Shown here: positions 8,405-16,707 of the stretch, piece by piece
Layout: every line of letters begins with the position of its first letter
Position numbering within the stretch: position 1 is the stretch's first letter
DNA from: an uncultured bacterium
GTDB lineage: Bacteria > Bacillota > Clostridia > Lachnospirales > Lachnospiraceae
Length of the DNA stretch: 64,000 nt
NCBI GenBank assembly: GCA_947243845.1
Contig: CAMXIF010000001.1
Span: 1-64,000 of the forward strand
Direction of reading: 5' to 3'
Made by a program: the position numbers and the translations under genes
Notes under the pieces: generated by a model
What the model saw: the letters and a program-made list of their open reading frames with translations, nothing else
Databases searched by the model: none
What the model was told of the DNA's origin: nothing

Positions 8405-9163
8405 ATGAACGCGATATCATCTCAAAAAGGTCTTTTTGGGGCTTATTCACATCTTGCCAGCGGCAAGCGGATTAATACAGCCAAAGATGATGCGGCAGGG
8501 ATGGCCATTGCGAAGCGGATGCAGAGTCAGGAGACGGGGCTTCGTGTCGGTGCGGAAAATGCCGGGATGGCTATGAATGCGGCCAATGTGGCGGAAGGTG
8601 CGCTGGGAGGCATGGCAGATTATCTGCAGCGGATTTATGAACTTGCCATTAGGTCCATGAACGGTATTAATTCCGATGCTGATAAGCAGATCTATCAGAA
8701 GGAGATTGATCAACTCAAACAGGGGATCGAATCCCTGGCAAGAGATACTTCTTTTAATGAACAGAAAATGTTGGACGGCAGTATGGCGGATATGGCGGTT
8801 GCTACTTCTCCAAACGGCGGCGGCATGAGAATCCAGATGGAAAATTCCACGCTGGAGGCGCTGGGTATCGCTGATTTGGATGTAACGTCAAAGGATTTCA
8901 ATCTGGATTCTATCAAGAAAGCGATGGATATGGTTTCTGAGCGCAGAAGCAGTCTGGGAGGATCCATGAATGCTCTGCAGCGTGTGCAGAATTACAATTC
9001 TTCGGCGGCTTTAAATCAGCTGTCATCCAGAAGCAGGTTGGAAGATTTGGATTTCCCCAAGGCTGTTTCTAAGAAGAAGCAGGAGGAACTGCTTGGACAG
9101 TATCGGATGCACATGATCAGAAAGCAGATGGAGCAGAAGAAATCGCTTACGGCCCTGTTTTAA
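8405..9163 (+). CDS. Divergent flagellin-like protein
   Basis: A 252-residue protein with both flagellin terminal domains. The N-terminal part (LASGKRINTAKDDAAGMAIA, then NVAEGALGGMADYLQRIYELAIRS) is the canonical D0/D1 helix pattern. The C-terminal part (QNYNSSAALNQLSSRSRLEDLDF) matches the second D1 helix, but the last 30 residues are unusually rich in lysine, arginine and glutamine and end in SLTALF instead of the usual sequence. There is no variable D2/D3 domain. The start at 8405 is set by AAAGGAG seven bases upstream. No hook, motor or chaperone genes are nearby. It may be a minor flagellin, or a protein adapted to another role. Confidence 0.82.
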   Translation: MNAISSQKGLFGAYSHLASGKRINTAKDDAAGMAIAKRMQSQETGLRVGAENAGMAMNAANVAEGALGGMADYLQRIYELAIRSMNGINSDADKQIYQKEIDQLKQGIESLARDTSFNEQKMLDGSMADMAVATSPNGGGMRIQMENSTLEALGIADLDVTSKDFNLDSIKKAMDMVSERRSSLGGSMNALQRVQNYNSSAALNQLSSRSRLEDLDFPKAVSKKKQEELLGQYRMHMIRKQMEQKKSLTALF

Positions 9164-9299
9164 TATTGACTTTTTAAGGCCTGTCTGAGATAATGTTAAA
9201 GATGTACGGATACACGTGCATACAAGGGAAGTTCGGGGTTCCGGGACTGAATCCTGGTATTCCGTGAAATAATACAATTTTTAAGGAGGAGAACATAAT

Positions 9300-11015
9300 A
9301 TGGCAACAAAAGCGTATTATCCCATTTCCGAAATTGGTGCTGGTAAGGTTGGTTTTTCCAAAACCCGTTCCATCATCGAGGCAGCATTTTACGGAAACAA
9401 TGTAGTTAAGGTAAGTACTTTAAGAGAGGCTTATGAGCTGGCAAAAAATTCACCTGGTACTGTTGTGACAGACATGCCGATCAAAGACGGTGAGACTTTT
9501 GGTCTTCCCGCAGATGCGAAAGTTCTGTTATTCAATGACGGTGCAGTAACAGGCCGTTATGCAGCAGCACGCCGTATCAAAGGTGAGCCTGGTGTGGATG
9601 AGGCTAAGCTGGATAAAGTAGTTATGGATGCTGTCTATGAGACACGTTGGAAAACCATGTATCATGCAGAGTGCTTCGTAGGTCTTGATCCTGAGTTCAT
9701 GGCTAAGGCACACCTTCTGATTCCGGAAGGAGAGGAGAACTTACTGTACAACTGGATGATCAACTTCCAGTATATGTCTGATGAGTACGTGAAGATGTAC
9801 AAGAACTCCAAACCGGTAGGTGATGGCAAAGAGCCTGATATCTATATCTTCTCCGATCCTCAGTGGGCACCTCATGAGGCTCCTGATGTAGATTACAGCT
9901 GCTTAAGCGATCCTTTGACACTTTGCTATTTTGATACCAATGAGAACTGCGCAGCAATTCTTGGTATGAAGTATTTTGGCGAACATAAGAAAGGTACTCT
10001 GACAATGGCATGGGCACTGGCTAACAGAAACGGCTATGCTTCCTGCCACGGCGGTCAGAAAGAGTACTCTTTAGAAGGCGGTAAGAAGTTTGTTGCTTCC
10101 GTATATGGTCTGTCAGGTTCCGGTAAGTCTACTCTGACACATGCGAAACATGATGGCAAGTATGACGCATTTGGCGGCATCAAGGTTCTTCACGATGATG
10201 CTTTCATCATCAACGCAGACACCTGTGCATCCATCGCTCTTGAGCCTACTTATTTTGATAAGACATCCGATTATCCGACAGGTTGTCCTGATAACGAGTT
10301 CCTGTTATCTGCTCAGAACTGCTCCTGCACAATGGATAGCGAGGGTAAGATTCAGTTAGTAACAGAGGATATCAGAAACGGTAACGGCCGTGCAATCAAG
10401 TCCAAATTATGGTCACCTAACCGCGTGGACAAGATTGATGCACCTGTTAACGCAATCTTCTGGATTATGAAAGATCCTACAATTCCGCCGATTGTTAAGT
10501 TAAAAGGTTCTGCACTTGCATCCGTTATGGGCGCAACACTGGCTACCAAGACATCTTCTGCAGAGCGTGTAGCTGCAGGTACAGATATGAATGCAATCCG
10601 TATCGTTCCTTATGCTAACCCGTTCAGAACCTATCCTCTGGTAAATGACTATGAGAAGTTCAAGAAGCTGGTAGAAGAGAAGAACGTTGACTGCTACATC
10701 GTTAACACAGGCGATTTCATGGGTCACAAGTGTCAGAAAGAAGATACACTTGGTATCTTGGAGACCATTGTAGAAGGTAAGGCGAAATTCGAGCAGTGGG
10801 GTCCTTTCGAAGACATCGAGATTATGAACGAGTGGAGCGGCAAGACAGGCGACTTCACACCTGACTTAAACGATGCTGATTACAAGGCACAATTAAAGAG
10901 CGCTCTGGAGACTCGTGTGAATGCGGTTAAGGGCTTTGCTGAGAAGAAGGAAGGTTATGATAAGCTTCCTGATGAGGCACTGGCTGCACTTGAGAAACTG
11001 GTGAACGCACTCTAA
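9300..11015 (+). CDS. pckA: Phosphoenolpyruvate carboxykinase (ATP)
   Basis: A 571-residue ATP-dependent PEP carboxykinase, interconverting oxaloacetate and PEP with CO2 release; in fermentative clostridia it may run toward oxaloacetate. The P-loop GLSGSGKST covers about 270-278, followed by the kinase-2 type metal site VLHDDAF (about 297-302). The ribosome binding site AAGGAGGAG is optimally placed. Codon choice is strongly biased (many GTA, GCA, AAG and CTT/CTG codons, few rare ones), consistent with high expression. It is somewhat longer than the typical 530-540 residues. It is followed by a repeat element and a very strong terminator. Confidence 0.95.
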   Translation: MATKAYYPISEIGAGKVGFSKTRSIIEAAFYGNNVVKVSTLREAYELAKNSPGTVVTDMPIKDGETFGLPADAKVLLFNDGAVTGRYAAARRIKGEPGVDEAKLDKVVMDAVYETRWKTMYHAECFVGLDPEFMAKAHLLIPEGEENLLYNWMINFQYMSDEYVKMYKNSKPVGDGKEPDIYIFSDPQWAPHEAPDVDYSCLSDPLTLCYFDTNENCAAILGMKYFGEHKKGTLTMAWALANRNGYASCHGGQKEYSLEGGKKFVASVYGLSGSGKSTLTHAKHDGKYDAFGGIKVLHDDAFIINADTCASIALEPTYFDKTSDYPTGCPDNEFLLSAQNCSCTMDSEGKIQLVTEDIRNGNGRAIKSKLWSPNRVDKIDAPVNAIFWIMKDPTIPPIVKLKGSALASVMGATLATKTSSAERVAAGTDMNAIRIVPYANPFRTYPLVNDYEKFKKLVEEKNVDCYIVNTGDFMGHKCQKEDTLGILETIVEGKAKFEQWGPFEDIEIMNEWSGKTGDFTPDLNDADYKAQLKSALETRVNAVKGFAEKKEGYDKLPDEALAALEKLVNAL

Positions 11016-11045
11016 GAAAAAGGTAAATCTGCTTAGCAAAATATC

Positions 11046-11072
11046 TTTGCGAGTTTTGCTTTGCGGACTTGG
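11046..11072 (+). repeat. Dispersed palindromic repeat, copy A (diverged)
   Basis: TTTGCGAG, then TTTTGCTT, then TGCGGACTTGG, 30 bases after the pckA stop. It aligns with the core of the elements at 22079-22123 and 48633-48677 (pattern TTGCGAG, GCTTyGCGGACTyrG). Confidence 0.5.
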
Positions 11073-11094
11073 ATACGTATATAGTATGATAATG

Positions 11095-11130
11095 AAATGG
11101 GTATATCGCGGATTGCGATATACCCATTTT
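11095..11130. terminator. Strong terminator between pckA and the DfsB-family gene
   Basis: A perfect 15-bp stem, AAATGGGTATATCGC (11095-11109) with GCGATATACCCATTT (11115-11129), and a 5-nt loop. It is followed by TTTTCTG on the + side. It lies between convergent genes and can serve both. Confidence 0.85.
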
Positions 11131-11154
11131 CTGTGAATGTACTTGCAGAATCTT

Positions 11155-11706
11155 TCATGACTTCGGAGGTGTTTTACAGTTTTTACGGTGGGCTTTCAGT
11201 TTCTTGATGGCCCAGGCGTAATGGCTGGAGGTGTTACTGACGAAATAGGAGCCCAGTACACTGCCACCGACCCAGGGGAACGCCCCTTTGGTGAAGAGTT
11301 CTTCATTTGAAAAAGTCTCAGCCAGCTGCATCACATCCTGGTGGGATTTGGCAAGCATCTCTTTGGCTTCTTCCAGAGTGGTGTTCTGGTGTTTTTGCCA
11401 GAAAACTTCATTCATTTTGCCATAGGTTTTCCAGTTATAGGGGCGGGGAATAAAGGGTGCAGGAGCACCCGCCTGATTGGTGTGAACCCAATGCAGCAGC
11501 AACTGATGCCATTCATAAAGATGAACCAGAATGTCTCTTACATTTCTGTCTCGTTTCCAGTGCGCTTCCTTCTTACTTGCATCGCTGCTGAAATCAAAGG
11601 GTGTGGCAAGTTCCTTGTCTGACAGGTCTGAGATCAATTGATTCATTTGTGCGTAGTTTTCTGCGGATGCGCTCAGTAAATCTGATTTTGTTGTTGGTCT
11701 GCCCAT
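11155..11706 (-). CDS. ClbS/DfsB-family four-helix protein (DUF1706)
   Basis: A 183-residue member of the ClbS/DfsB family, a DinB-like four-helix bundle. Recognisable segments are MGRPTTKSDLL, NVRDILVHLYEWHQLLLHW, PRPYNWKTYGKMNEVFW and the SSHYAWAIKKLK end, with conserved histidines spread along helices as in DinB proteins. ClbS itself opens the cyclopropane ring of colibactin and protects producers from self-damage; DfsB acts in Bacillus stress resistance. The present protein's substrate is unknown. The gene is downstream of a WYL-domain regulator on the same strand (about 150 bp apart), which may control it. Confidence 0.85.
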   Translation of the reverse strand: MGRPTTKSDLLSASAENYAQMNQLISDLSDKELATPFDFSSDASKKEAHWKRDRNVRDILVHLYEWHQLLLHWVHTNQAGAPAPFIPRPYNWKTYGKMNEVFWQKHQNTTLEEAKEMLAKSHQDVMQLAETFSNEELFTKGAFPWVGGSVLGSYFVSNTSSHYAWAIKKLKAHRKNCKTPPKS

Positions 11707-11860
11707 ATGGATTTCCTCTTTTCTTAAATTATTTGATAAGATTTCAGGATGCAGCTTTTGATAAAATATCTTAATTGTTTCTCTGAATCATGGAATCTGA
11801 TTTTATATTACGACATAAACCCAGACAACATATGTCATGGTTTGTATTTTATTAAGTTTT

Positions 11861-12760
11861 TCAAAGTTTATTTTTTTCATAGGTGAGTCTTGCCTGTTCG
11901 GCAAGGTCCTTTTTTAAGGCCGCGGGAGACAGGACTGTTACATTTGGCCCGAAAGAGAGCAGGAACCCGATCAGCCAATTATCCACCGGCATTTTTGCGA
12001 TAACCAGCAGAGTATCGTCCTTTTGCAGGGTAATCTGTTCCGGGGCAAATTCGTCATAAACCCGGTAAGCCATTTCCGGCGGAAAACAGAGGGTGACCTG
12101 CTGCTCATATTCTGCGGGGGAATCTTCAGGGGTTTCGGGAAAAGAACAGGAGGGGTAATTCTCCTTTAAGACTTCCAGGCTCAGGATGCGGTTTATCTTA
12201 AACAGACGGAATTCCTGTCTTTTAGTACAATAGGCTTTCAGATACCAGGAACGTCCTTTGTATAGAAGTTTTAATGGATGGATAATTCGTTCTGTAGTCT
12301 TGGCATGAGAACTGGCATAAGATATCTTCACACATCTTCGCTGCAGAATAGCGGATTTGAGAGAATCAAATTTTATTTTATCGGAAGCTTTATCGCCCCA
12401 TCTTGTATAGTCAACTTCCAGCCAGTTATCCGACTGCATCTGGAAAAGGGCAGAGAGTTTACGTAGAATTTCGGAATTTTCGATATCCGGGGCAGCGCTG
12501 GTGTTTTGTAATGCGGAAAGAATTTCCTGTTGTTCTTCTTTGGACAGAACCGTTCGATCCAGAGTAAAGCTATCCATCAGATAAATGCCGCCGTTTCGTC
12601 CGGTTTCTGTAAAGACGGGGATGCCGGCACTGCTTAAGGCGTCAATGTCACGGTATATGGTCCGCACCGAGACTTCCAATTCCTGTGCGAGTGCCGGGGC
12701 GGAAGCGTGTCCTGTACGCAGCAGATAATATAGGATTTTAAATAATCTACTTTCCTGCAT
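11861..12760 (-). CDS. YafY-type transcriptional regulator (HTH_11 plus WYL domain)
   Basis: A 299-residue regulator. The N-terminal helix-turn-helix (about 5-60; LAQELEVSVRTIYRDIDALSSAGIPV) is the HTH_11 type, and a WYL domain follows (about 135-205; CVKISYASSH, IHPLKLLYKGRSWYLKAYC). A WCX-like C-terminal extension ends the protein. WYL domains bind nucleic acids or other ligands and often report stress. Its position upstream of the DfsB-family gene suggests control of that gene or of itself, but this is inference. A good sigma-A promoter lies about 75 bp upstream. Confidence 0.9.
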   Translation of the reverse strand: MQESRLFKILYYLLRTGHASAPALAQELEVSVRTIYRDIDALSSAGIPVFTETGRNGGIYLMDSFTLDRTVLSKEEQQEILSALQNTSAAPDIENSEILRKLSALFQMQSDNWLEVDYTRWGDKASDKIKFDSLKSAILQRRCVKISYASSHAKTTERIIHPLKLLYKGRSWYLKAYCTKRQEFRLFKINRILSLEVLKENYPSCSFPETPEDSPAEYEQQVTLCFPPEMAYRVYDEFAPEQITLQKDDTLLVIAKMPVDNWLIGFLLSFGPNVTVLSPAALKKDLAEQARLTYEKNKL

Positions 12761-12812
12761 GAGTTGCCACTCCTGTATTTTGCGAGGTTAAAATATATAT
12801 ATTTACAGAAAT

Positions 12813-12841
12813 ATTATAAACTTGCGGATAGAAAAGTACAA
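12813..12841 (-). promoter_or_regulatory. Sigma-A promoter for the WYL regulator
   Basis: Minus-strand TTGTAC (12836-12841) and TATAAT (12813-12818), spaced 17 bp. An AT-rich palindromic run (AAATATATATATTT around 12791-12803) lies between it and the start and could be an operator. Confidence 0.6.
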
Positions 12842-13116
12842 GCGATAGGTTGTTGCGGTGAGTCTGTTAGATGACATCCAAAAATTGTGTCTGTTACAGC
12901 GTTATCAGATTATATATCCGGTGGCCATTATACTGTAGAGGGGCATAAAAGATACTTTTCTGGGGATATGACAAAGATTTAGGCAAATTGGCGGCTGTGC
13001 GGGTGTTGATTTAAATCTGTATGACATGCCGGAAGGACGTTTTATATTCGGAGCATAGGCTTATCTTAGACTGCGGGCACCTTTCTATATATGAACGGTA
13101 TTCACTATCAAATATA
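12842..13116. other. Intergenic stretch with no recognisable gene
   Basis: About 275 bases between the WYL regulator promoter and the hydrolase stop. All frames carry stops, and I see no RNA structure, repeat or start with a ribosome binding site. Confidence 0.5.
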
Positions 13117-13803
13117 TCATGTAATTGTATATAAGAAGGATTCTATTTCTTGATTGAAAGTATGAGATTTTTTATTGGCAATAAAATGATTTCCCTTCAT
13201 GATGACCAGTTTTGCATTTGGTATGTTTGCGGCAATCAGTTCAGTATGATCCTGTTTGATCATATCTTTTGTCCCCGCTATCACAAGTGTGGGTGCCTGA
13301 ATGGAATGTAACGCATCGCATTTTATCATAGGCTCATCAACCATTAAACTTAATAATTCTTTATGGCGGCTTGCCTCCTGTGATTTTACGGCAAACAATT
13401 TGGTAATATGATAGCCGATTTCTATGGGAAGCTGAACGCTTCTTTTGATGCCTTTGGCATCCAAATTACCGCCATTTAAGATAAGAGCTTTCACTTTATG
13501 CGGGTATTTTAATACGAATTTCATGGCAATATTGGCGCCATCAGAAAAGCCCAGTATGATAGCCTGGGGGATTTGCAGCTGTGTCATCAGTTCGTTGAGA
13601 TCATCGGCAAACTGTTCGATTGTAAAGGGAGCCGTTCCTCTTGCAGAGTTTCCGTGGCCTCTCGTATCTATGGCAATCACCCTATATTTATTGGAAAAAT
13701 ACGAAATCTGATGTCTAAAATAGGTACTGTCTTCTCCGTTGCCATGAAGCAATAGAAAGGGCATCCCGTGTCCTTTTTCCTGATAATAGAGAGAGATATC
13801 CAT
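13117..13803 (-). CDS. Alpha/beta hydrolase
   Basis: A 228-residue alpha/beta-hydrolase. The oxyanion-hole region is LLLHGNGED (18-25), the nucleophile S87 sits in LGFSDGAN, the acid is D180 (AGTKD) and the base is H206 (KGNHFI). This set matches small cytosolic esterases or hydrolases; the substrate is unknown. The start at 13803 (MDISLYYQ) is preferred over an upstream ATG because AAAGGAGG lies just before it. The gene follows the GH125 mannosidase gene on the same strand with about 50 bases between them, so co-transcription is likely. Confidence 0.9.
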   Translation of the reverse strand: MDISLYYQEKGHGMPFLLLHGNGEDSTYFRHQISYFSNKYRVIAIDTRGHGNSARGTAPFTIEQFADDLNELMTQLQIPQAIILGFSDGANIAMKFVLKYPHKVKALILNGGNLDAKGIKRSVQLPIEIGYHITKLFAVKSQEASRHKELLSLMVDEPMIKCDALHSIQAPTLVIAGTKDMIKQDHTELIAANIPNAKLVIMKGNHFIANKKSHTFNQEIESFLYTIT

Positions 13804-13855
13804 GCAAATAGTCCTCCTTTGTCCCTGTTTCGCAATTAGCTGTGTCTTGTAAGCA

Positions 13856-15169
13856 TTACGAAATGGTTTTTGAAATGTAGTCCGCAGAGCATATATCATA
13901 ACCGCAAATCTTAAGGATTAGTTCACAAAACAAAGCGTTTGCCCAGGAGAACCACTTTCTGGTATAACATGCCGGATCATCTACATGCAGGCTTTCATGC
14001 ATCAGATTTGTGCCGGCATCGGTTTCGAGCAGCATTTGCAAAACGAAGGTCAGTTCTTGTTCGTCCACCGCAGTCAGGCCCTGCATGATGAGGGAGAGAG
14101 GCCAGATGTGGTTCACGGGTGTGTGAGGACTGCCGATTCCGCGGGCGCATTTGCCATGATAATAATAAGGATTTGCCTCGCTTAAAATAAAGCGCCTTGT
14201 GTTCTGGACGATTTCTGTATCGCCTCGGTATCCCAGATAAGGGATGGACAGAAGGCTGGGAATGTTGGCATCATCCATCAGGTTATACTGTCCGAAGCCG
14301 TCTGTCTCGTAGGCATAAATTTTGCCATAATCAGAGGTCTCTACAATACCGTAAGTTAGAATGCCTTCTGTAATCTGATGCCTGAGATGGCGGGCGTCTT
14401 CCTGTAAGTGGGTATCATGATAAATGGTATCCGCTATCTCTTCCAGATACCGCAGGACGACTGTGGCGAACATATTAGAAGGCATCAGATATCCATAAGT
14501 ACAGGCATCATCGCTGGGCCGAAAGCCAGACCAGATAAGACCGATATTGCCCTTGACGAGTGCACCCTTGCCATTTCTGGATAGGGTATCTGTAAAAAAC
14601 GTATTTTTTCGGATAAAGTAATAGGTTGAGTTATCTTCATGGTTCTGCTCACAGCGAAAAACCTGTAGTATTTTGCAGATGCCCTGTCGAAAATCTTCAT
14701 TGAAATGACTGATACAGCCTGTGTTTTTCCAAAGAAGATAAGCCAGCTGAATGGGGTAGCACAGGGAATCGATTTCAAATTTTCGTTCCCAAAGCCAGTC
14801 ATTCATCTGGGTATCATCATGACTCCAGCAGTTGCCGCTTGGCGTTTCGTTAAAGGCATTGGCGTAAGGGTCTATATTGATATAGAAAAACTGTTTCCGC
14901 ACAAGACCGGCAATCAGTTCAGCAAGAACAGGATCTTTTCTGGCCGGGATCAGATAAGGTCTCATCTGGGCCGCAGAATCCCGCAGCCACATGGCGGGAA
15001 TGTCGCCGGTGATCAGATAGGTGGTGCCGTCTGAAAGTTCACGGACAGTTGTCTGTAAGGTGTTGTAAAAACAGTTTTCAAATATCTGTGCCAGGCGAGC
15101 CTGATCGTGTAATTTTTCTTTCACCTCTGTAATGAGGACTTCCACAGATTCCCACTTCTTATGTTCCAT
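13856..15169 (-). CDS. Glycoside hydrolase family 125 exo-alpha-1,6-mannosidase
   Basis: A 437-residue GH125 enzyme, a family of metal-independent exo-alpha-1,6-mannosidases with an (alpha/alpha)6 barrel. Diagnostic segments are GDIPAMWLRDSAAQMRPYL, NAFNETPSGNCWSHD, GFRPSDDACTYGYLMPSNMF, GIGSPHTPVNHIWPLSL and WFSWANALFCELIL. There is no signal peptide, so it acts on imported mannosides such as N-glycan fragments. The start at 15169 (MEHKKWES) has GGAG six bases upstream; in-frame ATGs at 15181 and 15229 have poorer sites. No mannoside transporter gene is adjacent, although a binding-protein-like lipoprotein gene diverges from it. Confidence 0.93.
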   Translation of the reverse strand: MEHKKWESVEVLITEVKEKLHDQARLAQIFENCFYNTLQTTVRELSDGTTYLITGDIPAMWLRDSAAQMRPYLIPARKDPVLAELIAGLVRKQFFYINIDPYANAFNETPSGNCWSHDDTQMNDWLWERKFEIDSLCYPIQLAYLLWKNTGCISHFNEDFRQGICKILQVFRCEQNHEDNSTYYFIRKNTFFTDTLSRNGKGALVKGNIGLIWSGFRPSDDACTYGYLMPSNMFATVVLRYLEEIADTIYHDTHLQEDARHLRHQITEGILTYGIVETSDYGKIYAYETDGFGQYNLMDDANIPSLLSIPYLGYRGDTEIVQNTRRFILSEANPYYYHGKCARGIGSPHTPVNHIWPLSLIMQGLTAVDEQELTFVLQMLLETDAGTNLMHESLHVDDPACYTRKWFSWANALFCELILKICGYDICSADYISKTIS

Positions 15170-15414
15170 CCTGTGCTCCATTTCTGTATTATTTCGGCAT
15201 GTTTTAAATCTACAATAGAATAGTAGCATATACGCGGTTCTTCAATCAAATGTTTTTGGGCCAAATATTTTGTGACTTTTCAATTTCTATTTCAGCCGAT
15301 TGCGGACGTGGAGGAAGCGGGGATTGTAAAATGAGGCTTCCCTTTTAAGTGGTTTTAAGATACAATGAATAAGAAGTGTCGCGGTTATTTGACCTGGTGG
15401 AAGGAGAATGTGGA

Positions 15415-16707
15415 TTGAGGATTGGGACAAAGAGACTGCAAGTGTTGTCGGCTGCTGCAATGACTATTCTGGCAGGTTTGCTGGCCGGCTGTGGATTAGC
15501 AGATCAGCAGACGGTTATGAAACAGCCGCAGGAACAGACACAAGAAGCAGCAGAAACAATGGATATGGCGTTCCAGGAACAGATGCAGATAGAGGAAGCG
15601 GCAACGACAGATGTTTCGATTCAAGAGCAGATGGAAATAGTACAGGCATCGGATGAAGTGGACTGGCCAGATGCTATGGAAGCCCTGTTGAATGATATGT
15701 ACGGGGATTATATGGAAGAAGGCGGAGAGGTTGTGTTTCTGCCGGATGGCACTCTTATGGACGGCGTATATAATGAAAATATTTATAATGGTATTCGGAT
15801 GTATGCTCTGGCGGCAGGAGTTTCATTTTCCTATTATGATTCGGAAGATGGCACATATGAGGATTATCGGGATGCCATTATCCATGCTGTGGACAATCAT
15901 GCAAGAGTGATTGTATGTGCGGGTGAAAATTTTCAAAAGGCGATTGGAGAACTGCAAGGAGTCTATCCACAGGTTTCCTTTTTATTGATTGATGGTGTGC
16001 CGGTGGGAGAAAACGGCGAGGCAGTAGAGATTGCAGAAAATGTGCATTGTGTTGCTTTTAAGGAAGAACAGTCAGGATATCTTGCGGGCTATATGGCAGT
16101 TTTAGAAGGATATCGCCGATTTGGATTTGTCGGGGGTGTTGAGGCAGCGCCAGTAATCCGGTATGGGTATGGTTATCTGCAGGGGATTGATGATGCGGCA
16201 GGACGTTTGCAATTAGATGATGTGATAGTGAATTACTGGTATGCGGGCACTTATGAGCCGGATCCGGATATTCAGAAAAAGGTATCGGACTGGTATGATT
16301 CCGGTACGGAAGTGATTTTTGCCTGTGGCGGTTCGTTATATGAATCTGTTTTAATGGCCGCAGAAGAAAAGGGCGGTATGATGATTGGCGTGGACATGGA
16401 TCAGAGCAGGGAGTCAGAAAGAGTTTTGACCAGCGCGGTCAAAGACACTGCAAATGCGGTGATTATTTCTCTGGATGATTTCTTTGCGGCCGGCGGTCAA
16501 TGGTCAGAATCTTATGCAGGGCAGAGACGTCTTTATGGTGCGAAAGAGAACTGTACAGGGATTCCGATAACGGATACGGAGTGGCGATTTAAAAATGTTA
16601 CGACAGATGAGTACTATGAGGTATTTCATCAAGTCAGAAGAGGGGACATAGAAGTGTCGGATGCGGTGGAGGAAAGACCACAGGTGACCGTCACGGTGGA
16701 TTATTAA
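15415..16707 (+). CDS. BMP/PnrA-family substrate-binding lipoprotein
   Basis: A 430-residue lipoprotein. The signal peptide ends in LAGC (C26), a glutamine- and glutamate-rich linker spans about 30-80, and a periplasmic-binding-like domain of the basic membrane protein (BMP/PnrA) family follows (IYNGIRMYALAAG, CVAFKEEQSGYLAGYMAVLE, FGFVGG, YESVLMAAEEKGGMMIGVDMDQ). BMP proteins usually bind nucleosides for ABC importers; no permease or ATPase gene is adjacent. The start is taken as TTG 15415 with GGAAGGAG eight bases upstream; GTG 15376 and 15397 are in-frame alternatives. The stop overlaps the next ATG (TAATG), so the pair is translationally coupled. Confidence 0.82.
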   Translation: MRIGTKRLQVLSAAAMTILAGLLAGCGLADQQTVMKQPQEQTQEAAETMDMAFQEQMQIEEAATTDVSIQEQMEIVQASDEVDWPDAMEALLNDMYGDYMEEGGEVVFLPDGTLMDGVYNENIYNGIRMYALAAGVSFSYYDSEDGTYEDYRDAIIHAVDNHARVIVCAGENFQKAIGELQGVYPQVSFLLIDGVPVGENGEAVEIAENVHCVAFKEEQSGYLAGYMAVLEGYRRFGFVGGVEAAPVIRYGYGYLQGIDDAAGRLQLDDVIVNYWYAGTYEPDPDIQKKVSDWYDSGTEVIFACGGSLYESVLMAAEEKGGMMIGVDMDQSRESERVLTSAVKDTANAVIISLDDFFAAGGQWSESYAGQRRLYGAKENCTGIPITDTEWRFKNVTTDEYYEVFHQVRRGDIEVSDAVEERPQVTVTVDY

